Shown here in pieces: positions 17,070 to 24,645 of a stretch of DNA of 64,000 bases; position 1 is the stretch's first letter, and the number at the start of each line of letters is the position of its first letter. Below the pieces are notes generated by a model. The model was not told the DNA's origin. It did not search any database and worked only from the letters and a program-made list of their open reading frames with translations. The stretch lies in contig DATFOS010000172.1 in assembly GCA_035265325.1 (NCBI GenBank), positions 32,022-96,021 on the forward strand, written 5' to 3'. Origin of the DNA: DATCLS01 sp035265325 (GTDB lineage Bacteria > Actinomycetota > Acidimicrobiia > Acidimicrobiales > VFJN01). A program made the position numbers and the translations under genes.

Positions 17070-18232
17070 CGCGGCTCCTTGGGGAGGCCCAGCGCCCGCT
17101 CGCCGATGACGTTGCGCTGGACCTGGTTGCTGCCGCCGTAGATCGTGTCGGCGCGGGAGAACAGGAAGAGGCGCCGCAGGGCGGCGTGGCGGCCGTCGTC
17201 GACCGTGCCGGCCATGCCGAGCACGTCGGCGGCCAGCTCGCCCATGTCGCGGTGCAGGGTCGCCCAGTAGAGCTTGGTCACCATGGCCGCGCCGGTGAGC
17301 TCGGGCCGGTCGGAGGCCAGGAAGCGCACGGCGTTCCACCGCATGATGCGCAGGCGGCCCCGCACGTCGGCCAGGCGCTGGCGGACACGTGGGTCGCCGA
17401 CGGTCCCGTTGGCGCGGGCGGCGTCCACGATCATGGCCAGCTCGTGCTCGAAGTAGAGGACCTGGCCCAGCGTCGAGGCGCCGCGCTCGAAGGCGAGCGT
17501 CCCCATGGCCACCCGCCAGCCCTCCCCCACCGGGCCCACGACGTTGCCCGCCGCCGTGCGGGCGCCGTCGAAGAACACCTCGTTGAATTCCGACGACCCC
17601 GTGAGTTGCACGATGGGCCGGACGTCGACGCCGGGCTGGTCGAGCGGCACCAGCAGGTAGGACAGCCCGCGGTGGCGGGTCGAGGCGGGGTCCGTCCGGG
17701 CCACGACGAAGCACCAGTCGCTGACGTGGGCGAGCGAGGTCCACACCTTCTGGCCGGTCACGACCCACTCGTCGCCGTCCCGCTCCGCCCGGGTGGCGAC
17801 GTTGGCCAGGTCGGAGCCGGCGTCGGGTTCGGAGTAGCCCTGGCACCACAGCTCGTCGCCGCACAGGATCGGCGGCAGGAAGCGGCCCTGCTGCTCGGGC
17901 GTGCCGAAGGCGATGATCGTCGGGCCGGCGAGCGTCTCGCCGATGTGCCCGAGCCGGCCCGGGGCGTCGGCGCGCACGTACTCCTCGTTGAAGACGACCT
18001 GCCGGTCGAGCGGCAGCGCCCGCCCCCCGAAGCCGGGCGCCCAGCCGATGCCGGTCCAGCCGTGGGCGCCCAGGTGGCGCTCCCACGCCCGTCGCTCGTC
18101 GATGGCCTCGTCCTCATGGCCCGGGCCGCCGCGGCCGCGCAGCTCCTTGAAGTCGCCGTCGAGCGACTCGGCGAGGAAGGCGCGTACGTCCGCCCGGAAC
18201 GCCTGGTCCTCCGCCGTGGGCCGCAGGTCCAT
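17066..18232 (-). CDS. fadE30: Acyl-CoA dehydrogenase, FadE30-like
   Basis: This is a 388-residue acyl-CoA dehydrogenase. Middle-domain motifs are WCQGYSEPDAGSDLAN and VTGQKVWTSLAHVSDW; the C-terminal FAD/substrate helix region ends GGSNQVQRNVIGERALGLPKEPR. FadE30 introduces a double bond into the HIP-CoA propanoyl chain at the start of C/D-ring catabolism. Identity is supported by sequence feel and by the overlap with ipdF and ipdC, though other steroid FadEs are similar. The ATG at 18232 overlaps the ipdC stop (TGATG). Confidence 0.84.
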   Translation of the reverse strand: MDLRPTAEDQAFRADVRAFLAESLDGDFKELRGRGGPGHEDEAIDERRAWERHLGAHGWTGIGWAPGFGGRALPLDRQVVFNEEYVRADAPGRLGHIGETLAGPTIIAFGTPEQQGRFLPPILCGDELWCQGYSEPDAGSDLANVATRAERDGDEWVVTGQKVWTSLAHVSDWCFVVARTDPASTRHRGLSYLLVPLDQPGVDVRPIVQLTGSSEFNEVFFDGARTAAGNVVGPVGEGWRVAMGTLAFERGASTLGQVLYFEHELAMIVDAARANGTVGDPRVRQRLADVRGRLRIMRWNAVRFLASDRPELTGAAMVTKLYWATLHRDMGELAADVLGMAGTVDDGRHAALRRLFLFSRADTIYGGSNQVQRNVIGERALGLPKEPR

Positions 18233-19299
18233 CAGGCGCCCTCGCCCGTCGTTCCGGCGCCGCACAGCCGGCGCAGCACCGCGTCCGCCTCCGCCACGAC
18301 CCCTTCGACGACCTCGGCCACCGACGGAAGGGCGTCGATGGTCCCCGCCACCTGGCCGGTGGGCAGGATGCCCGCCTCCAGGTGGCCCTCGACCAGCGCG
18401 GCGCGGGTGAGCATCGGCGCGTTGGCGGCCATGGCCACCTGCGCCCAGGTCAGTTCGCTCGACCGCCGCATGCCGACACCCTCGCGCACGAGGTCGGCGG
18501 CGCCCGTGCCGGTGAGGCGGCGGAGCCGGAACGCGTTGCGGACCGCCCGGACCAGGACGGCGGCGCGGGGCCCCCGCTCGAGCCGGTCCACCAGGTCCGT
18601 GCGGATGACCCGCTGGGGCTGCCCGTCCACGGCCGTGGTGACGACCGTGTCGGCCGGCCCAGCGGCCAGGTAGCGCTGCTTCACGGCGTCGGGCACCGTG
18701 CTCTCCCGGGTGAGGAGGAAACGCGTGCCCATGGCGATCCCGGCCGCGCCCCAGGCGAGGGCGGCGGCCAGGCCCCGCCCGTCCTTGAACCCGCCGGCGG
18801 CGAGGACCGGGATGTCCACGGCCGCCGTGACCTCGGGCAGCAGCAGGACCGTGGGGATCGCGCCGGTGTGCCCGCCGCCCTCGTGGCCCTGGGCGATGAC
18901 GGCGTCGACGCCCCAGGCCGCCACCTTCTCGGCGTGGCGCCGGGCGGCGATCGTGGGCATGGTCCGCACGCCGCCGTCGCGCAGGGACTTGATCAGCCGC
19001 TCGTTCGGCGCCGCCGCGAACGACGCCAGCGCCACGTGCCGGTCGATCAGCAGGTCGGCGATCCGGTCGACCTCGCCGTGGTCGGCCCGCAGGTTGACCC
19101 CGAACGGGGCGTCGGTGCGGTCCTTGACCTCGCCGATGGCCCGGACCAGCTCGTCGAACGTCATCGTGGCCGAGGCGAGGATGCCGAGCCCGCCGGCGGC
19201 GGAGGTGGCCGCGGTCAGGCGGGCTCCGGCCACCCACCCCATGCCTGTCTGCACCACGGGGTGGCGGATACCGAGCAGGCGGCAGAACGCCGTGTCCAG
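18232..19299 (-). CDS. ipdC: IpdC-like flavin-dependent oxidoreductase (nitronate monooxygenase fold)
   Basis: This TIM-barrel protein of the nitronate monooxygenase/2-nitropropane dioxygenase superfamily reads GIRHPVVQTGMGWVAGARL near the N-terminus, then GVNLRAD, QGHEGGGHTG and MGTRFLLTRESTVPDAVK. These match IpdC (Rv3553), which acts on 5-hydroxy-HIC-CoA in HIP degradation. No ATG, GTG or TTG lies upstream in frame; the first internal ATG would delete the conserved HPVVQTG segment. CTG at 19299 gives 355 residues, which matches my recollection of the mycobacterial length, so I use it provisionally. A sequence error is the alternative. Confidence 0.83.
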   Translation of the reverse strand: MDTAFCRLLGIRHPVVQTGMGWVAGARLTAATSAAGGLGILASATMTFDELVRAIGEVKDRTDAPFGVNLRADHGEVDRIADLLIDRHVALASFAAAPNERLIKSLRDGGVRTMPTIAARRHAEKVAAWGVDAVIAQGHEGGGHTGAIPTVLLLPEVTAAVDIPVLAAGGFKDGRGLAAALAWGAAGIAMGTRFLLTRESTVPDAVKQRYLAAGPADTVVTTAVDGQPQRVIRTDLVDRLERGPRAAVLVRAVRNAFRLRRLTGTGAADLVREGVGMRRSSELTWAQVAMAANAPMLTRAALVEGHLEAGILPTGQVAGTIDALPSVAEVVEGVVAEADAVLRRLCGAGTTGEGA

Positions 19300-19377
19300 C
19301 GCCGGGTGTGCCGGCGGCCGGGACGGTGGGGCCTCCTCGCCGGGTGCCCGGCGCCCCGCGTCCGTACGCTCGCCCCC

Positions 19378-19791
19378 GTGCGTGTGTTCGACGGCGCCGA
19401 CGACCTGCGAGCGGCGGTGGGCCGGCACCTCGGCCACAGTGGCTGGCTGACGGTGGACCGGGCGCGCGTCGACCGCTTCACCGGCGCCACCGGGGATGGG
19501 GCGTCCGGGGACGGCCTCGCCCCCGGCTTCCTCGTCCTGTCCCTGGTCAACAGCTTCCTGCCCGAGGTCGTGGACGTGCGGGGCTTCGCCATGGGCGTCA
19601 ACTACGGCGCCGACGGGGTGCGCTTCCCCGCGCCCGTGCCCATCGGCGCCCGCCTGCGGGGCGGCGTCGAGCTGGCGGCCGTCGACGACGTCCGCGGCGG
19701 CGTGCAGGCCACCTGGGTCGTCACGGTCGAGCGGGACGGCAGCCCCGAGCCGGCCTGCGTCGTCTCGTCCCTCGCCCGCTACCTCGTCTGA
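19378..19791 (+). CDS. MaoC-like hot-dog protein lacking the hydratase motif
   Basis: This 137-residue protein resembles single-domain MaoC (R-specific enoyl-CoA hydratase) proteins: VGRHLGHSGWLTV at the start, then LAPGFLVLSLV, MGVNYGADGVRFPAPVPIGARLR in two parts, and a C-terminal ACVVSSLARYLV. Where active members carry the Asp and His of the hydratase-2 motif within about 20 residues after ATGD, this protein reads ATGDGASGDGLAPGF: the loop with the His is deleted. It is probably catalytically inactive or pairs with another subunit. The start is GTG 19378 (GTG 19384 is possible). It is divergent from ipdC. Confidence 0.72.
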   Translation: MRVFDGADDLRAAVGRHLGHSGWLTVDRARVDRFTGATGDGASGDGLAPGFLVLSLVNSFLPEVVDVRGFAMGVNYGADGVRFPAPVPIGARLRGGVELAAVDDVRGGVQATWVVTVERDGSPEPACVVSSLARYLV

Positions 19792-19841
19792 GCCCGCCCG
19801 CTCGTCCGGGCGCGGGGCTCCGGCGTCCCGGTCCGCCGGGC

Positions 19842-21293
19842 TCACGACCCGGCGCCGGCGCCCACGCCGGCGGCGTGACGTCCGGCGCGCCGGCCGAAGA
19901 ACGTCCCGTCACCCAGCGAGATGCCGCTCACGTAGCCCCGCGCGGGGATGCCCGACGTGGTGCGGCCGGCGGCGTAGAGGCCCTCGACCGGACCGCCGTC
20001 GAGGTCCAGCACCTGGCCGGTCGGGAGCGTGTGCAGGCCCCCGAGCGTGAACACGCCGTAGATGCCGCCCCGCAGGTCGATGGCGCCGAACGGCGGCTCG
20101 AGCGGCCGGGCCCACTCGGGCGCCTTGTGGAACAGCGGGTCCTCGCCCTTCACCGCGTGGCGGTTGTAGAGCTCGACCGTGGCCTGGAGCGACCCCTCCG
20201 GGAGGCCCATGTCGTCCTCGAGCTCCGCCACCGTCTCCGCGGCCCAGGTGATCTTGAGGAACGAGGGGTTGGCCTCGTAGGTGGCCAGGTCGAGCACGAG
20301 GAAGACGTCCTTGTCCTGGCGGAACACCGCGGCCTGGCCGGCGCGCCCGTGGTACACGTCCTCGTTGATGAAGCGCTGGCCGGCGGCGTTGACCAGCAGC
20401 GACGGCATGAGCACGTGGGGCGGCGCCGGGCAGGACACCTCGGCCGAGTCCATGTGGCGGACGGCGGCGCCGACGGCTTGGGCCATGCGGATGCCGCGCC
20501 CGTCGTCGCCGTCGGTGCCGAGCTTGAAGCACCGGGGGTCGTCGAGCCACGGCGCGTGCTGCCGGACCATCTCGTCGTTGAAGGAGAAGCCGCCGGCCGT
20601 GAGCACGACACCGCCCCGGGCCCGGATCGCCAGCTCGTCGCCGTAGTGGCGGGCGACCACGCCGACCACGCGGCGGTCGGCGTCCACCACCAGGCGCTGG
20701 ACCGTGGTGTCGGTGCAGGTGCGGGCGTCGGTGGCGGCCAGTGCGTCGATCAGCGCCTCCATCAGCTTGACGCCCGAGCGCTGCTCGACCTGGGGGCAGT
20801 GCCCGCGCGGCACCGGCGGGGCGACGGTGGAGAACGGCCAGGCCGTCTCGCCGCCCGAGAGCTGCAGCCCGTCGTCGGTGAGGACCTCGTAGACGGGCGC
20901 CTCGTGGTAGCTGCCCTTGAAGGGGACGCCGTGGGCCACCAGCCAATCGAAGTGCTCGAGGCTGCCGTCGCAGTACTCCCGCACCTTTACCTCGTCGGCG
21001 TCGGGGCCGCAGGCGGCCATGAGGAAGCGGAACATGTCCTCGGCCGTGTCGGTGAAGCCGCAGGCCTCCTGCACGGGGGTGCCGCCGCCCAGGTAGATGG
21101 ACCCGCCGGCCATCGCCGACGCCCCTCCCCCGGCGCTCGCCCGCTCCAGCACGACCACCCGGGCGCCCGCCTCGGCCGCCTCGAGGGCGGCGCTGGCGCC
21201 GGCGCAGCCGAGGCCCACGACGACGACGTCGGCCTCGTCGTCCCAGCGGCCCACCTCCGCGGCGGGGACGGGCCGGACCGAGTCGGCGCTCAC
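19842..21293 (-). CDS. FAD-binding dehydrogenase, 3-ketosteroid-delta1-dehydrogenase/fumarate-reductase type
   Basis: This 483-residue flavoprotein has the N-terminal Rossmann motif VVVVGLGCAGASAA and FAD-contact VVLERAS, with GGSIYLGGG nearby. The C-terminal second FAD segment reads LYAAGRTTSGIPARGYVSG. The superfamily includes KstD, which desaturates ring A before HsaAB action, and fumarate/urocanate reductases. The KstD-like assignment is favoured because the upstream overlapping gene is ketosteroid-isomerase-like. The C-terminal loop differs from canonical KstD, so substrate is uncertain. The GTG start (21293) overlaps the upstream stop as GTGA. Confidence 0.75.
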   Translation of the reverse strand: MSADSVRPVPAAEVGRWDDEADVVVVGLGCAGASAALEAAEAGARVVVLERASAGGGASAMAGGSIYLGGGTPVQEACGFTDTAEDMFRFLMAACGPDADEVKVREYCDGSLEHFDWLVAHGVPFKGSYHEAPVYEVLTDDGLQLSGGETAWPFSTVAPPVPRGHCPQVEQRSGVKLMEALIDALAATDARTCTDTTVQRLVVDADRRVVGVVARHYGDELAIRARGGVVLTAGGFSFNDEMVRQHAPWLDDPRCFKLGTDGDDGRGIRMAQAVGAAVRHMDSAEVSCPAPPHVLMPSLLVNAAGQRFINEDVYHGRAGQAAVFRQDKDVFLVLDLATYEANPSFLKITWAAETVAELEDDMGLPEGSLQATVELYNRHAVKGEDPLFHKAPEWARPLEPPFGAIDLRGGIYGVFTLGGLHTLPTGQVLDLDGGPVEGLYAAGRTTSGIPARGYVSGISLGDGTFFGRRAGRHAAGVGAGAGS

Positions 21294-21706
21294 CCCACGA
21301 CCCGGGCGTCGTCGAACTGCCAGAACGCCCGCAGGGCGGCCAGGCGCCCGTCGTCGGCGATCCGGTAGGTGTAGACGCCCTCCACCGCCACGTCGGTGCC
21401 GTCGGGCAGCGTGGTGGTGATCGTGCCGACGTTCGCGCACTCGGGGCCTGCCGCGTACGACTCGCGGATCGTGAAGCGGATGGTGTTGCCGGCGATCACC
21501 GTGTCCCAGAAGGCGGCGATGGCCTCGGGCCCCTGGTGGCCGTGGCCCTCGGGGTCGAAGGGCGACGGCCCGATCGGGTCGGCGACCACGGCGTCGTCGG
21601 CGAAGCCGGCCAACCAGGCGGCGCGGTCGCCGGCCTCGGCGGCCGTCATCGAGTGGATCGACGCCGCCCGGGCCGGGTGCTCGGCGTAGCCCTCCATGCC
21701 CTCCAC
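21290..21706 (-). CDS. Ketosteroid-isomerase-like (SnoaL/NTF2 fold) protein
   Basis: This 138-residue NTF2-fold protein reads FADDAVVADPIGPSPFDPEG and QGPEAIAAFWDTVIA, a pattern close to the mycobacterial KSI-like protein Rv0760c. Steroid delta-isomerases move the C5 double bond to C4, preparing the substrate of KstD; the downstream overlapping flavoprotein fits that order. The GTG start at 21706 is chosen because GGGGAGGT lies 6 bases upstream; ATG 21697 is possible. The catalytic acid/base was not verified residue by residue. Confidence 0.75.
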   Translation of the reverse strand: MEGMEGYAEHPARAASIHSMTAAEAGDRAAWLAGFADDAVVADPIGPSPFDPEGHGHQGPEAIAAFWDTVIAGNTIRFTIRESYAAGPECANVGTITTTLPDGTDVAVEGVYTYRIADDGRLAALRAFWQFDDARVVG

Positions 21707-22033
21707 GTGCGGACCTCCCCGTCCCTGCCGGGCCCCGGGCCCGGCTCGGGCCGACGGTAAACCGCCCCCGGTGTCGCGTCGCCGCCCGCCACCACGCCCG
21801 GACCGCCAGGTGGGACGCGCCTGACCCCGCCGGGGCGGCCTCGTGCGGGACATGGTTCCCACCTCTCGCGAGCGCGGCACCGAACCCGCCGGTACCGTGC
21901 ATTCCGCCAGCGTTGATCGCCCCACGTGCGGCCCGGCAGGGTCGTTGCGACGAGCGAACCGGGACCAAGGTCCCTGTCGCGGCCGCCGTGCCCGCCCCAC
22001 GCTGGGGGCGATCGCGATGTAGGAGGTGCAACG
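21707..22033. other. Divergent intergenic region, 327 bases
   Basis: This gap separates the leftward ketosteroid-isomerase operon from the rightward stress protein and marks the boundary between the steroid cluster and the dormancy island. It holds a DosR-box palindrome (21961-21974) and an AGGAGGTG ribosome-binding site (22021-22028). A GGGCCCCGGGCCC-type GC palindrome lies near 21729-21742. No additional gene is convincing. Confidence 0.6.
21961..21974. promoter_or_regulatory. DosR-box-like palindrome
   Basis: GGGACCAAGGTCCC is a perfect palindrome in its arms and matches the core of the mycobacterial DosR/DevR box (GGGAC-N4-GTCCC). It sits 60 bases upstream of the GNAT/universal-stress gene start at 22034. 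The DosR-like regulator encoded at 27697-28350 is the obvious candidate ligand. Confidence 0.75.
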
Positions 22034-23392
22034 ATGCCGACGACGTTCGGGACGCCCGCCGGTTCCCGCCAACTCGAGGTGCGGCCGCTCGACGACGAGG
22101 ACGTCGGGCAACTGGACGCCCTGTGCCAGCGCCAGTCGTCCGACAGCCTCCGGCGGCAGTTCTTCGACCCCGCGCCGCCGACGCGCGACCGCCTCGACCG
22201 CCTCACGGCGCATGACGACGGTCGCGGGGTTGCCATCGTCGCCCTCGCCGGCGGCACGCTCGTCGGTGCCGCCCGCTACGACCGCGTCGATGCCGGCGAC
22301 AGCGCCGAAGCCTGGGTGTTCGTCGACGAGGCCGTCGCCGACCCGGAGGTCGACGTCCGGCTCCTGACCGAACTCGCCCGCATCGCCCGGGAGGCCGGTA
22401 TCCGCCGCCTGCTCGTCGAGGTGCACCCGCTGGACCGCGAGCTGCTCGAGACGCTCGACGCCACCCCGCTCCACACCGAGCGGCACCTCCACTGCGGCAT
22501 CGTCACGGTCACCGTCCACCTGGACCCGGCGGCGTCTCGCGCCCGCCCCCAGGGTGGGGACCCGGCGGCCCTGCTCTGTCGCAGCGTCCTGGTCCCCGTC
22601 GACTGTTCGCCGTTCGCCGAGAAGGCCGTCGCCGCCGGCGACTGGCTCGCCCGCCGGCTCGGCGCCGAGCTGCACGTCGCCACCGGCGTGCTCGCCCACG
22701 ACCCCTGGTGGGACGACCGCTACCTGGCCCGCATCCGGTCCACCTACCGGCGGGCGCAGACCCACCTGTGGACGCACTCGGACATCGCGGGCGGCGTCGC
22801 CCGCCTCGCCGACGACATCGGCCCCACCGTGCTCTGCGCCGCCACCCACGGCCGCTCCCGGAGCGCGTCGGTCGTCGGCTCGACCTTCCTCGCCATGGCC
22901 CGGGCGACCGACGTCCCGGTCGTCGCCGTGGGCCAGGAGGCCCGCCCGCCCCAGGCAGCCGACCTCCCGATCGTGGCCTGCGTCGACGGCAGCCTCGCGT
23001 CGGAGTCCGTCCTGCCCGGGGCCGCCACCTGGGCCCGCCGCCTCGGCGTGCCGCTGGACCTCGTCACGGTGGCCGACGCGGACGGCGGCCCGGACGCCGA
23101 GCCGGTCCGCTTCGGCGGCGCCCGGCGGGACGCGGCGGAGTACCTGGAGGAGCTGCTCGCCGGCCCCGAGCTCGCCGGGCTGACCGCCAAGTCCGAGGTG
23201 CTCTCCGACCGTGTGGCGCCGCACCACGCCATCGCCGACCGGCTCGCCCGCCGGCCGGCCACACTCGTCGCCCTGGCATCGCGCGCCCGCACGGGCCTGG
23301 GGCGCATGCTCGTCGGCAGCGAGGCGGCCCGCATCATCCAGGCCAGCCCCGTGCCCGTCCTGGTGCACCGGGTCGTCGGCGGCGGCGCCTGA
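22034..23392 (+). CDS. GNAT-like plus tandem universal stress domain fusion
   Basis: This is a 452-residue protein. Residues 1-160 look GNAT-like (VRPLDDEDVGQLDALC, then a LVGAARYDR strand and IRRLLVEVHPLDRELLE). Residues 175-300 and 315-450 are two UspA-type folds (RSVLVPVDCSPFAEKA and LPIVACVDGSLASESV openings; the second ends with GRMLVGSEAARIIQASPVPVLV). GNAT-USP pairing suggests nucleotide- or acyl-CoA-linked control of protein acetylation (inference). ATG 22034 has an AGGAGGTG ribosome-binding site. The DosR-like box upstream predicts induction under hypoxia or NO. Confidence 0.78.
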   Translation: MPTTFGTPAGSRQLEVRPLDDEDVGQLDALCQRQSSDSLRRQFFDPAPPTRDRLDRLTAHDDGRGVAIVALAGGTLVGAARYDRVDAGDSAEAWVFVDEAVADPEVDVRLLTELARIAREAGIRRLLVEVHPLDRELLETLDATPLHTERHLHCGIVTVTVHLDPAASRARPQGGDPAALLCRSVLVPVDCSPFAEKAVAAGDWLARRLGAELHVATGVLAHDPWWDDRYLARIRSTYRRAQTHLWTHSDIAGGVARLADDIGPTVLCAATHGRSRSASVVGSTFLAMARATDVPVVAVGQEARPPQAADLPIVACVDGSLASESVLPGAATWARRLGVPLDLVTVADADGGPDAEPVRFGGARRDAAEYLEELLAGPELAGLTAKSEVLSDRVAPHHAIADRLARRPATLVALASRARTGLGRMLVGSEAARIIQASPVPVLVHRVVGGGA

Positions 23393-23429
23393 CCGGGCCA
23401 CGGCGTCGGCCGCGACGATCGGCAGCGCC

Positions 23430-24491
23430 ATGGACGTCCGCAGCCGCCGCGTCGCCTGGGCGCTCGGCGCCCTCGCGCTCGTCGTCCCGCTCGGCGTCGT
23501 CCTCGCCCGGGGCGGAGGCGGGGACGACGGCGAGGGAGGGCCGACGGACGGGCCGCCATCCACCGGCGCTTCGCTCACGACGTTCCCCCTGCTCGGCACG
23601 GCCGGGGACGCGCCGGACCGGCCGGCCCTGGCCGTCAAGCTCGACAACACGTCCAGCGGGCGGCCGCAGTCGGGGCTGGACGGCGCCGACGTCGTGGTCG
23701 AGGAGGTCGTCGAGGGCGGGCTGACGCGTCTCCTCGCCGTCTTCCACTCGCAGGTCCCCGACACGGTCGGCCCGGTCCGGTCGGCCCGCTCGACCGACAT
23801 CCCGCTGCTGGCCGAGCTGGGGCGGCCCCTGTTCGCCTGGTCCGGCGCCAACCCGACCTTCGCCGCCGCCGTGCACGCCGCCGACCTGGTCGACGTGGGC
23901 GCCGCCGCGGCGCCCGACGCCTATCGGCGAAGTGACGACCGCAGCGCCCCGTACAACCTGTACGCGTCGCCCGAGCTCCTGTGGGCCGCAGGCGAGGCGA
24001 GTGACCCCGACGCCGGCCCGCCGGACGCCCTGTTCACCTACCGGGCGGCGGGGGCGGCGCTCCCGCCCGACGCCGAGCCCGCCGGCGGGTTCGCCGCGAA
24101 CGGCGGGGACGGCCTCGCCACGGACGTCCGCTGGACGTGGGACGGCACCAGCGACCAGTGGGCCCGGGCCCAGGACGGCACGGCCCACGTGGACGCTGAC
24201 GGCACGCAGGCCCACGCCACCAACGTCGTGGTCCGCTTCACGCCCTACCGAGACAGCGGTGTCCGGGACTCCACCGGCGCCGTCGTCCCCGAGGCCGCCA
24301 GCGTCGGCGAGGGCGACGCCTGGCTGCTCACCGACGGGCACCTCCGGCGCGGTCGCTGGCACAAGGCCGACGCCGAGGCCCCCACCACCTACACCGCCCT
24401 CGACGGATCGGCGCTCGAGCTCACGCCCGGCCCGACGTGGGTCGAGATCCTCCCTCCGGGCTCCGGCGACGTCGTCGCCAGCGAGCCGTGA
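23430..24491 (+). CDS. DUF3048-type secreted or membrane-anchored protein
   Basis: This is a 353-residue protein. Residues 7-26 are a hydrophobic N-terminal segment (signal/anchor) followed by a low-complexity acidic linker. The body has DUF3048/YerB features: RPALAVKLDNTSSGRPQSGL, ADVVVEEVVEGGLTRLLAVF and TVGPVRSARSTDI, with a C-terminal half containing VRFTPY and a TPGPTWVEILPP ending. Its role is unknown, probably at the cell envelope. No lipobox cysteine is visible. It follows the USP gene by 37 bases. Confidence 0.72.
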   Translation: MDVRSRRVAWALGALALVVPLGVVLARGGGGDDGEGGPTDGPPSTGASLTTFPLLGTAGDAPDRPALAVKLDNTSSGRPQSGLDGADVVVEEVVEGGLTRLLAVFHSQVPDTVGPVRSARSTDIPLLAELGRPLFAWSGANPTFAAAVHAADLVDVGAAAAPDAYRRSDDRSAPYNLYASPELLWAAGEASDPDAGPPDALFTYRAAGAALPPDAEPAGGFAANGGDGLATDVRWTWDGTSDQWARAQDGTAHVDADGTQAHATNVVVRFTPYRDSGVRDSTGAVVPEAASVGEGDAWLLTDGHLRRGRWHKADAEAPTTYTALDGSALELTPGPTWVEILPPGSGDVVASEP

Positions 24492-24645
24492 CCCGCTCAC
24501 AGGATGCCAGGTGATGTCGCCTTAACTCGGCGCCGACATGGTCGTCTGGTCGGGGGCGCCGGCCTGACCGGGGCCGAGGGAGGGCGGGCGCCTGGGCGGG
24601 GGGGACCCGGGCGCCGGGTCGCCCGCGGCGTACGATCGGCGGCCC

